From assembly GCA_964585635.1 (NCBI GenBank), contig CAZPEV010000142.1:1-8735 (forward strand): 8,735 nt of DNA. The letters are read 5' to 3'. The DNA is from CAZPEV01 sp964585635. Lineage in GTDB: Bacteria; Zixibacteria; MSB-5A5; GN15; JAAZOE01. The translations under genes were made by a program, and so were the position numbers. The notes under the pieces are model-generated. The model did no database searches. It had not been told where the DNA came from and saw only the letters and a list, made by a program, of their open reading frames with translations. Below, in pieces: positions 1 to 5,803 of the stretch (position 1 is its first letter; each line of letters opens with the position of its first letter).

Positions 1-631
1 CCGTAAGCGGCCGTTTCTGCACGCCAATACCACCATCTCCAGCTTCAATTACGATCGTTTCGATCAGGTCCTGCCGTACGCCGAACAGAAAGGATTCGAC
101 TTCCATCACCTGGAGTACGCCGGTGAGTTCTGGGATGATCTTCTGGACCGGTCGATTATCCAGGGAATCAGGCCCAATCCGTATTTTGTCCGTCAGGGCG
201 GCCTGTCGATTCTGGCCAACGAGGAACAGGCGCGGATTATCAAGGCCAAGGTGGCCCGGATGAAGAAAGAGGTCCGCCGGATGCGGATCAGCCTGCAGTG
301 TGAGAATATCGACAAATTGACCATCGGGCAGATGACCCGCGGCGAGTGCGACAATCGACGCTGCTATATTACGCGGGGGAAGATCACCATCGATCCGCGC
401 GGCAACGTGGTCGGGTGCGGTTTCTACGGCGACTGGATTATGGGAAACATCCGGGAACAACCTTTGCGCGACATCTGGAATAATAAGAAGCATCGGCAGT
501 TCATGAAGCATTTCGCCGCCGGCGACATGAAGATCTGCGACCACTGCATACTGGGCGTGCAGCGAAATCCCACACCGCGGCAAAATATCCGAGATTATGT
601 TTATCGGGCGCTGGGCCGGGCCCGGATGTAA
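1..631 (+). CDS. Radical SAM/SPASM domain protein, C-terminal part (5' end outside window)
   Basis: The reading frame is open from base 2 to the TAA at 629-631, giving 209 visible residues, so the start and the CxxxCxxC radical SAM motif lie upstream of the window. A GTG at 251 is inside the open frame and is unlikely to be the true start. The visible C-terminus carries a SPASM-type cysteine pattern: C116 and C121, then G134-x4-C139, then C179-x2-C182, with the usual 'G-N-I-R-E..L.D-I-W' stretch between. These cysteines normally bind an auxiliary 4Fe-4S cluster. No further cysteines follow C182, so the second half of a full SPASM domain (Cx5Cx3C) is missing and only one auxiliary cluster is expected. 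Family members do radical chemistry on peptides, sugars or other small molecules; the substrate cannot be read here. Nine bases separate it from the acyltransferase gene, and the glycan-gene context suggests sugar or surface-polymer modification (inference). Confidence 0.85.
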   Translation, partial: RKRPFLHANTTISSFNYDRFDQVLPYAEQKGFDFHHLEYAGEFWDDLLDRSIIQGIRPNPYFVRQGGLSILANEEQARIIKAKVARMKKEVRRMRISLQCENIDKLTIGQMTRGECDNRRCYITRGKITIDPRGNVVGCGFYGDWIMGNIREQPLRDIWNNKKHRQFMKHFAAGDMKICDHCILGVQRNPTPRQNIRDYVYRALGRARM

Positions 632-640
632 GGGGCGGTC

Positions 641-1297
641 GTGGCATTCGGCGTTATCGGCAAAGCTTGGCAGATTTTTCGCCGTCGCGGGATCGGCGCC
701 GTCGGGGAGACGATCGCCCGGCGGTTTTACGGCCGTCACCGATCCGTGTGGTTTGAGCGGCGCCTGGACGAGACCCTGGAACTCATAAGGCCGCGCTTCG
801 ACGGCCGATTGGATTTCGATCATCCGGAGCGGGTGCGGGAATGGATCACGCGACGGAAAATTCCCGGCACCAACGACGCCATTGAAATCGGCTCGATGGA
901 GGAGCGGGGGCATCTTTTCGCCGGCGTCATGAACGGCGATGATCTGATCGGTTATATCAAGGTCGGTTGGGATACGGTTTATGTCTTGGATTACGGCATC
1001 GATATGCAGGTGCCCCCGGGTTATTATTTCATTATGGATATCTATATCGATCCGGCCAGCCGGGGTCTCGGCGCCGGACCATTTCTGGTTTCGGCGGCCG
1101 CCTTGGAGATGAAACGGCGGGGATTTGCGGGAAGCATCATGCATGTTCGGACAAATAAGGACCCGATGCTGAAGACCTGTCAGCGGACAGGGTATCGGGA
1201 AATCGGGCGGGTCGATTATCGATCGGTGCTGGGCCGGCCGATATTTCGGCCGCACCCGGCGGCGCTAATCGAGGCAATGGGACGGCGCCGGCCGTGA
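641..1297 (+). CDS. GNAT-family N-acyltransferase
   Basis: This 218-residue protein has the GNAT acyl-CoA-binding signature at residues 132-146: a beta strand (MDIYIDP) followed by R141-G-L-G-A-G146, the pyrophosphate-binding loop, then a helix (residues 148-160). The later part matches GNAT motif B: H168-V-R-T-N172 and then G184-Y185-R. About 75 residues precede the recognisable fold, longer than a minimal GNAT, and could form a separate N-terminal segment. The GTG start at 641 is chosen because AAGGGG lies just upstream of it, right after the preceding stop codon. Such enzymes transfer an acetyl or other acyl group from CoA to an amine. Placed between a radical SAM gene and a glycosyltransferase gene, an amino-sugar or lipid-linked acceptor is plausible, but the substrate is not visible in the sequence. 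Confidence 0.85.
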   Translation: MAFGVIGKAWQIFRRRGIGAVGETIARRFYGRHRSVWFERRLDETLELIRPRFDGRLDFDHPERVREWITRRKIPGTNDAIEIGSMEERGHLFAGVMNGDDLIGYIKVGWDTVYVLDYGIDMQVPPGYYFIMDIYIDPASRGLGAGPFLVSAAALEMKRRGFAGSIMHVRTNKDPMLKTCQRTGYREIGRVDYRSVLGRPIFRPHPAALIEAMGRRRP

Positions 1298-1320
1298 GGC
1301 GGCGCGCAGAGGTCAGACGG

Positions 1321-1332
1321 CAGGGAACCCTG
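1321..1332 (+). promoter_or_regulatory. Short palindrome covering the likely ribosome binding site of the glycosyltransferase gene
   Basis: CAGGGAACCCTG is a perfect 12-base inverted repeat. It contains AGGGA, the only Shine-Dalgarno-like stretch ahead of GTG 1334. A hairpin of four pairs with a four-base loop could partly sequester the site. It is small enough to be coincidence. Confidence 0.25.
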
Positions 1333-1333
1333 G

Positions 1334-2479
1334 GTGGATAAGATCCGCGTCTTAGAAGTAATCCAGACCGGCGGCATTCCCGGAGCGGTTGGGGGAGCCG
1401 AAACGGTACTGCTCAATATCGCGCATCTGAGCGACCAGTCCCGCTTTGATATCCGCACGCTGGTGGTGGGGGGACATGGAGGGTTGGACGAACGGCTGCG
1501 GCAGTATGGGCATCCCGTTGCCACCTTTGAGTTTAGGCATAGCTACAATCGCGACCTGATCCGATGTATCAGAGATCTCATCAACCGCCACCGAATCGAC
1601 ATCGTGCATTCCCACCTCTCGCGGATGAACATGTACGGATTTTTGGCTTCACGCTTCACGCCGGCGACGAATATTATGACGGTTCATGGTTTGACCGAAT
1701 TCACCGGCCGGCTGGGCCGAGCCTATTATGCCGTCTTTGGAAACCTTTCGGGTAAGGTGGTGGCGGTCTCGCATGCTTTGGCCGATGAGTTTGTCCATCG
1801 GACAAAAGTGCGGCGATCAAAAATGGCGGTCGTTTCCAACGGCATTGATGTCGAACGGTTCGGCCGTCCGGTCGATCGTGAGGCGATCCGGCGCCGCCTG
1901 GGTTTGCGGCCGGATGCCAGGATCATCCTGGCGGTCGGCAACATCCGGGCGATCAAGGGATATGAGTTCTTGATCGAATCCTTCGCCCGTATTGTCGATC
2001 AGGATGAGCGCCTGGCGTTGGTCATCTGCGGCACCGATATGCTGGGATATCGGGCCAACTTGGATCGGTTGCTGGCGAAAAAAGGACTGGCGGGCCGGGT
2101 CCTGTTTGCCGACTTTGTCTCGGATATCGAGGCCGTCTATGGGGCGGCCGACCTGTACGCCCTGACCTCGATCTCGGAAGGATTCTCGTTGACCACGGTC
2201 GAGGCGATGGCCTCGTTGCTGCCGGTGGTCGTCACCGATTGTATCGGTCCTCGTGAGATCATCACCACGGGGACGAACGGCATTATCGTGCCGCGACGCG
2301 ACCCGGAATTATTTGGACGGACGATGCTGGAGCTTATTCGTGATCCCCAACGCAGCCGGGCGCTCGGCGAAGCCGGCCGGCGGACGGTGGAAAAACGGTT
2401 CTCGGTCCAGGAATCGGTTAAAGGATTTGAAGACCTGTTCGCGGATCTGGCCTCCGGCCGACCGCGGGTAGATCGATAA
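1334..2479 (+). CDS. Glycosyltransferase family 4-type (GT-B fold)
   Basis: This 381-residue protein has the usual length and two-domain layout of group 1 glycosyltransferases. The N-terminal acceptor domain has the GGAE loop (residues 20-23), H92-S-H94 after a hydrophobic strand, and T116-V-H-G119. The C-terminal nucleotide-sugar domain starts with the I198-L-A-V-G-N strand and the K208-G-Y 'KG' motif. It contains the retaining-enzyme E-x7-E pair E282/E290 within E-G-F-S-L-T-T-V-E-A-M-A, followed by the P-V-V-V-T-D and G-x-I-V-P stretches. It would transfer a sugar from a nucleotide donor onto a lipid-linked or polymer acceptor at the cytoplasmic face of the inner membrane. The start is GTG 1334, with AGGGA about seven bases upstream inside a short palindrome (see that entry). 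A 36-base gap from the acyltransferase gene and 8 bases to the next gene fit one operon. The sugar specificity is unknown. Confidence 0.93.
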   Translation: MDKIRVLEVIQTGGIPGAVGGAETVLLNIAHLSDQSRFDIRTLVVGGHGGLDERLRQYGHPVATFEFRHSYNRDLIRCIRDLINRHRIDIVHSHLSRMNMYGFLASRFTPATNIMTVHGLTEFTGRLGRAYYAVFGNLSGKVVAVSHALADEFVHRTKVRRSKMAVVSNGIDVERFGRPVDREAIRRRLGLRPDARIILAVGNIRAIKGYEFLIESFARIVDQDERLALVICGTDMLGYRANLDRLLAKKGLAGRVLFADFVSDIEAVYGAADLYALTSISEGFSLTTVEAMASLLPVVVTDCIGPREIITTGTNGIIVPRRDPELFGRTMLELIRDPQRSRALGEAGRRTVEKRFSVQESVKGFEDLFADLASGRPRVDR

Positions 2480-2487
2480 ACGGACGG

Positions 2488-3120
2488 ATGATGCTCACCA
2501 AACGGCTCACCGGATATCTGCTGCTGGTCGTTGACTTGGCGCTGATCCTGTTCATCGTGGTTCGGGCCGGATCGACGGACATTCCGCCGCGACCGACGCC
2601 GGCCCGGCCGCTGGCCGTCCAACCGGTACCAACGATCGTCCAGCCCCGGCCGGACACACTGATCCTGTGTGATTTCGAGATGCCCCACGACGTCGTCAAC
2701 ATGTACCGGCAGGGGGGCGACTTTACCCTGGCGCTTGATTCCGGTCATGCCACGCATGGTCGGAGGTCGTTGCGGTTTGATAAGAAAGTGGGTGATAACA
2801 TCGAGACGGCCCTGACCCATTTTCCGCGCGATTGGCAGGGATATACGGCTTTGCAGTTTGACCTCTATAATGACTCCAGCAGCGACGGGACCGTCTGGAT
2901 ACGGGTCGGAAGCCAGTTTGATTCCAAACGGTTTTATGTCAAGTCGCAGAAATACGCCCACGGATTCGGTCTCCGGCCGAAATGGAACACCGTTTCCATC
3001 CCCCTGGAGGATATTCGCTCGGCGTTTGGACGGATTCCGCAGCGGAAGTCGCTCCATTTCAACTTCCCGGCCGGAAGCGGGCCGCATCTGTACCTTGATT
3101 ACCTGAGGTTGGTGCGATGA
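2488..3120 (+). CDS. Membrane-anchored jelly-roll (carbohydrate-binding-module-like) protein
   Basis: The 210-residue product starts with K5-R6 and a hydrophobic helix at about residues 8-25, then a proline-rich linker (about 31-55), and then a beta-rich domain (about 57-210). No cleavage site is obvious, so an inner-membrane anchor with the domain in the periplasm is the likely topology. The domain begins L-C-D-F-E and continues through an S-L-R-F-D strand, 'A-L-Q-F-D-L-Y-N-D' (121-129), the 'W-N-T-V-S-I-P-L-E-D' segment (166-175) and a closing 'L-Y-L-D-Y-L-R-L-V' strand (201-209). That order is typical of galactose-binding-like or CBM11/CIA30-like jelly rolls, which often bind glycans; no catalytic residues are evident. 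Tandem ATGs at 2488 and 2491 leave the exact start open by one codon. The gene overlaps the phosphoesterase gene by ATGA (3117-3120), implying translational coupling and a shared task. The fold assignment is by pattern only. Confidence 0.75.
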   Translation: MMLTKRLTGYLLLVVDLALILFIVVRAGSTDIPPRPTPARPLAVQPVPTIVQPRPDTLILCDFEMPHDVVNMYRQGGDFTLALDSGHATHGRRSLRFDKKVGDNIETALTHFPRDWQGYTALQFDLYNDSSSDGTVWIRVGSQFDSKRFYVKSQKYAHGFGLRPKWNTVSIPLEDIRSAFGRIPQRKSLHFNFPAGSGPHLYLDYLRLVR

Positions 3121-3929
3121 CCGTCAAGACCGGCAACATACTCCTGCTGCTTTTGCTGCCGATCCTATTGGGGCTGGTCTATGTCGTGGAGACGATCATG
3201 CCGCAGGTGACGCTGACGCGTATCCGTTCGCCCCGGCTGGAGGCTTTTTTCCGGGATCACCGGGTAGTTCAAATCAGCGACCTTCACTTGGTGAAATTCG
3301 GCTTTCGGGAGCGGCTGACCATATCCGCGCTGGAACGGATCAAGCCTGACATAATCTTCATGACGGGCGACTACCTTGAGCCATACACGGAAATCGTGGA
3401 ACTGGAGAAATTTCTGTCCCGACTGACGGCGATCGCCCCGGTCGTGGCAACCACCGGCAATAATGATTACTGCTGCCTTGATTCCTTGGGGCGGGTCATG
3501 AAGCGCACAGGAAGCATCTTCCTTCGAAATGAATCGGCGCTGCTGGTCGGCGGCGTCGACTCTCTCTATCTGGTGGGGCTGGAGGACAATTTCCTGCAGT
3601 ATGACGACTATTTCAAGGCGGCCGAAAATGTCCCGAAAGGGGCGGCGCGTATCATCCTGGGGCATGTTCCGGCCGTGGCGGAAACATTCGACCCGGCCGG
3701 CGTCGAATTGGTGCTGGCGGGCCATCTGCACGGCGGCCAGATTCTCCTGCCATTCTATGGTCCGGCCGCCAAGTCCGGCGATTGCTCCTATGCCACAGCC
3801 ATGTACACCGCCGGGCTATATATGGTGCAGGGAAAGCCGTTATATTCCAATCGGGGGATCGGGACCTCGATCGTGCCGGTCCGGTTCCTCGCCCGGCCCG
3901 AGGTGGCAGTCCTGGAGTTTGTCAAATAA
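3117..3929 (+). CDS. Membrane-anchored metallophosphoesterase (YkuE/YaeI-like)
   Basis: This 270-residue protein has an N-terminal membrane helix (about residues 8-26) followed by a calcineurin-like phosphoesterase domain. Metal-binding motifs appear in the canonical order: D55-x-H57, G84-D85, G114-N-N-D117, G182-H183 and G202-H-x-H205-G-G-Q. The S244-N-R-G-I-G stretch near the end is typical of the YkuE-type subgroup. The GNHD motif reads GNND: the metal-binding N115 is kept, but the usual catalytic histidine is N116. Family members hydrolyse phosphoesters or the pyrophosphate of nucleotide-linked lipids. LpxG/LpxH-type UDP-diacylglucosamine hydrolases are distant relatives, so a lipid- or glycan-phosphate substrate is plausible in this setting but unproven. 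The start ATG overlaps the stop of the jelly-roll gene by four bases. A Gly-Asp pair and downstream loop (218-230) show no sign of truncation; the domain looks complete. Confidence 0.9.
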   Translation: MTVKTGNILLLLLLPILLGLVYVVETIMPQVTLTRIRSPRLEAFFRDHRVVQISDLHLVKFGFRERLTISALERIKPDIIFMTGDYLEPYTEIVELEKFLSRLTAIAPVVATTGNNDYCCLDSLGRVMKRTGSIFLRNESALLVGGVDSLYLVGLEDNFLQYDDYFKAAENVPKGAARIILGHVPAVAETFDPAGVELVLAGHLHGGQILLPFYGPAAKSGDCSYATAMYTAGLYMVQGKPLYSNRGIGTSIVPVRFLARPEVAVLEFVK

Positions 3930-3957
3930 GGTATCGTTTCCTTCACTGGCGTGTATC

Positions 3958-4938
3958 ATGGGTATGAACATTGTGGTTGGAAGCGGGCGTACGGCGCGCC
4001 TCTGGGAGCAGTTGGTCGGGGGGGCACTTAGCTGGCCTGCTGCTAAGGCGCGAGAGATCGCCGACGGCCGTCTCCTGGTGTTTTCCGACCACCTTCGGCA
4101 TACCTCTTTGCTGGGGGAACATCCCGGTCGTCCCGCAAAAGCGCACTATTATCTGACCTTCCATGCCGCCGAATTATCGGGTCCGGGGGGATGGATTCCC
4201 CTGGCGCGGTTTGCCGGGCGGATACTAAGAATTCTAAGCGCCTGCCGGACGGCCGACCTGTATTTGCTGTCCCGTCGCCAAGACCGCCTGCCGCTCCTGG
4301 CGGCGGCCGTTGCCTGCCGGATGAGAGGGGTTTCGATCATCTTCCATGATTGGAGCTTTGGAGATGAATCCGGAAGCCTGAGGCTTCTTCATTCGGTTTG
4401 CCAGCCGGCGGCCATGGACCGGGCGCCGGCGGATGTAGCGATGGAAGCCGGACCGGAGCAACGGTCGCGATATAATCGGTTGAAAAAAAATCGGGCGGTA
4501 CCCAGAGTTATCGTCTGCGGCGATTTTGAGGATCGCCACGTGGTATCTTTGGCTCGGCGGGTTCATGATCTGGTCAAGCAGAAGTATCCGCGGACGGAAT
4601 TTATCCTGGCGTCGCCGCTCGACCGGCGACAGACCGGGGAGTCGGCCGACGAATCGTTTAGCTGGGTTGCGCCGACGGATGAGGATGATCTGCTGGCCGT
4701 CTATACGCCCGCCGATATTCTTATGCTTCTCTCACCGGGAAGGATAAGCCGTCTTTATGCCGACCGCGGCTATGCCGCCGGTTACCCGATTATCATCAAC
4801 GGTTTCGCTTATGGCCGGCCTGATGATGGTCGTCCGGCGCCGATTATCGTCCCCCGCGACAGCTATGGCGCGCTGGCCGAGGCGGTGATCAAGCTGGTTG
4901 ACGACGAGGACTATTACCGCAGCTTCCGCCACTCGTAG
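3958..4938 (+). CDS. Divergent glycosyltransferase-like protein (GT-B C-terminal pattern, no E-x7-E)
   Basis: The frame is open further upstream, but that part overlaps the phosphoesterase gene out of frame, so the start is placed at ATG 3958 (326 residues) or ATG 3964 (M-N-I-V-V-G). Neither has a clear ribosome binding site. The C-terminal half follows the order of a GT-B nucleotide-sugar domain: V182-P-R-V-I-V-C-G-D, then an E-F-I-L-A-S strand (214-219), S-W-V-A-P-T-D-E-D-D-L (235-245), a Y249-x-x-A-D-I-L-M-L-L-S strand, Y277-P-I-I-I-N, I296-I-V-P-R-D and A305-L-A-E-A-V-I. Where active family-4 enzymes have E-G-F-x5-E, this protein has P-G-R-I-S-R-L-Y-A-D. The N-terminal half shows no recognisable motif. 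The protein stops at 'Y-Y-R-S-F-R-H-S', about 25 residues earlier than is usual. It could be a non-catalytic partner of the upstream glycosyltransferase, a distinct transferase, or a decaying gene. The long open frame with normal local codon use favours a real protein. Confidence 0.65.
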   Translation: MGMNIVVGSGRTARLWEQLVGGALSWPAAKAREIADGRLLVFSDHLRHTSLLGEHPGRPAKAHYYLTFHAAELSGPGGWIPLARFAGRILRILSACRTADLYLLSRRQDRLPLLAAAVACRMRGVSIIFHDWSFGDESGSLRLLHSVCQPAAMDRAPADVAMEAGPEQRSRYNRLKKNRAVPRVIVCGDFEDRHVVSLARRVHDLVKQKYPRTEFILASPLDRRQTGESADESFSWVAPTDEDDLLAVYTPADILMLLSPGRISRLYADRGYAAGYPIIINGFAYGRPDDGRPAPIIVPRDSYGALAEAVIKLVDDEDYYRSFRHS

Positions 4939-5017
4939 CTCCCAGTTGCGATTTCCGACATCGATATCTTAGGGGAAGCCCTTAATCGCCGCTGCCATCC
5001 TGCCGATCACATTAGGT

Positions 5018-5022
5018 GGAGG
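5018..5022 (+). promoter_or_regulatory. Ribosome binding site that sets the start of the beta-barrel gene
   Basis: GGAGG (within AGGTGGAGG) lies six bases before ATG 5029 but directly abuts ATG 5023. Spacing therefore favours 5029, which also gives a standard signal peptide starting M-K-R. Confidence 0.75.
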
Positions 5023-5028
5023 ATGGTT

Positions 5029-5625
5029 ATGAAACGAATAGCGGGATATGGTCTCATACTTCTGGTCGCGACCGCCCCGGTGATGGCGACCGGCGGCGTG
5101 GACTTCGGCATCAAGGGCGGCCTCATTAGTCATTATCGGCAGCCAGGTCTCAACGTGGCCGGATATGACCTCGAACAGATGAATCTTTTCGGCGGGCAGT
5201 TTTATATATCCGCGTTCCCCAAATTTGACCTGATCGCCGGCGTGGATTATGGCTGGCGGTCGCAGACATATGCCATCGCCGGGCAGGGATTCGAGTTCAA
5301 GATGCGTGACTTTGCCGTGACGGCCTCGGCGGTATATCCGGTGAAGCTGTCGGCGGCCAGGCTTTATATCGGCGCCGGCCTGGGAAGTCATTCCATCTCC
5401 TACGAGTACGTCCGGCCGCTGACTCTGTCGCTGGCCGACAACGGTGTCACGATTCCCGAAGCCACCACGTATGTGGGGTATCATGGGCTGATTGGCGCCA
5501 AGGTCGCCATGCCTCGAATGCCGTTGGGCGTATTCCTGGAGGGGAAATATACCGAGGTCAGCACGCCGGGCGACAATATCCGTTTTGCGTCCTTCTCCGG
5601 CGGCATCTTTGTGTCATTGCCGTAA
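5029..5625 (+). CDS. Small outer-membrane beta-barrel protein
   Basis: The 198-residue product begins with a signal peptide: M-K-R, a hydrophobic core at about residues 5-17, and a probable cleavage site after V-M-A20. The mature part alternates polar and hydrophobic residues in short strands rich in Gly and aromatics, separated by turns. It ends in 'S-G-G-I-F-V-S-L-P', a strand near the C-terminus as in outer-membrane barrels. Strands such as 'F-D-L-I-A-G-V-D-Y-G-W', 'A-R-L-Y-I-G-A-G-L-G' and 'L-G-V-F-L-E-G-K-Y' match the OmpX/opacity-like eight-stranded barrel families (outer membrane protein beta-barrel domain), and the length is right for them. Its role (adhesion, structure or small pore) cannot be read from sequence. 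A 90-base gap from the glycan genes and a terminator-like hairpin after the stop suggest it is transcribed as the last gene of, or separately from, the upstream operon. No strong promoter is evident in 4939-5017. Confidence 0.8.
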   Translation: MKRIAGYGLILLVATAPVMATGGVDFGIKGGLISHYRQPGLNVAGYDLEQMNLFGGQFYISAFPKFDLIAGVDYGWRSQTYAIAGQGFEFKMRDFAVTASAVYPVKLSAARLYIGAGLGSHSISYEYVRPLTLSLADNGVTIPEATTYVGYHGLIGAKVAMPRMPLGVFLEGKYTEVSTPGDNIRFASFSGGIFVSLP

Positions 5626-5673
5626 CCGGCGCCCCGGACGCGAAGCATCGGCTGTACTACACAACTCCTATAA

Positions 5674-5698
5674 GAACGGCGGCGGTTGGCCGCCGTTT
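5674..5698 (+). terminator. Intrinsic-terminator-like hairpin after the beta-barrel gene
   Basis: AACGGCGGC (5675-5683) pairs with GCCGCCGTT (5689-5697) across the five-base loop GGTTG, and a G-T pair at 5674/5698 extends it. The stem is strong and lies 49 bases after the stop at 5625. Only a short TTTCT follows, so termination may be partial. Confidence 0.6.
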
Positions 5699-5725
5699 CT
5701 GGTTCGCGGCCCAGACGAAATTCGG

Positions 5726-5754
5726 TTGCATATGGATGGCTGAGGGCATAGAAT
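5726..5754 (+). promoter_or_regulatory. Candidate sigma-70-type promoter for the nuclease gene
   Basis: TTGCAT (5726-5731) and TAGAAT (5749-5754) are separated by 17 bases. The -10 matches the consensus at five of six positions, the -35 at three. It lies between the terminator-like hairpin and the nuclease start, leaving a leader of about 40 bases. The sigma factor consensus of this organism is not known, so this is a prediction only. Confidence 0.35.
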
Positions 5755-5787
5755 GTCCTTCATGACCGTCTGATCGGCTATGGTACT

Positions 5788-5797
5788 GAGGAAAGGG
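5788..5797 (+). promoter_or_regulatory. Ribosome binding site that sets the start of the nuclease gene
   Basis: GAGGAAAGGG ends six bases before ATG 5804. An in-frame ATG at 5780 lies upstream of this site and has no purine-rich sequence ahead of it, so 5804 is the better start. It also places the conserved 'Y-S-Y-S-R' opening of the nuclease family at residues 4-8. Confidence 0.75.
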
Positions 5798-5803
5798 ACG
5801 ATT

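Noticed and set aside
2137..3087. Long minus-strand open frame (316 residues) opposite the glycosyltransferase and jelly-roll genes
   Set aside because: It lies antisense to two well-supported genes and crosses their boundary. Its translation is Arg/Pro/Ser-rich without domain motifs, and no ribosome binding site is evident.
3529..3957. Upstream extension of the glycosyltransferase-like frame
   Set aside because: This part overlaps the phosphoesterase gene in another frame, including its GH and GHxHGGQ motifs. Its translation is Arg/Trp/Ser-rich like an out-of-frame reading.
4469..4474. TATAAT hexamer inside the glycosyltransferase-like gene
   Set aside because: It is located within coding sequence with no suitable -35 and no gene start close downstream.
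4483..4490. Run of eight A residues inside the glycosyltransferase-like gene, with G7 at 4018-4024 and G6 at 4185-4190, as a possible phase-variation or frameshift site
   Set aside because: The frame stays open through all of them and the protein pattern continues in the same frame. G6 runs also occur in several other genes of this window, so nothing marks these as contingency tracts.
4969..4985. Small hairpin (TTAGGG/CCCTTAA) between the glycosyltransferase-like and beta-barrel genes
   Set aside because: The stem is short with a bulge and no T tract, too weak to call a terminator.
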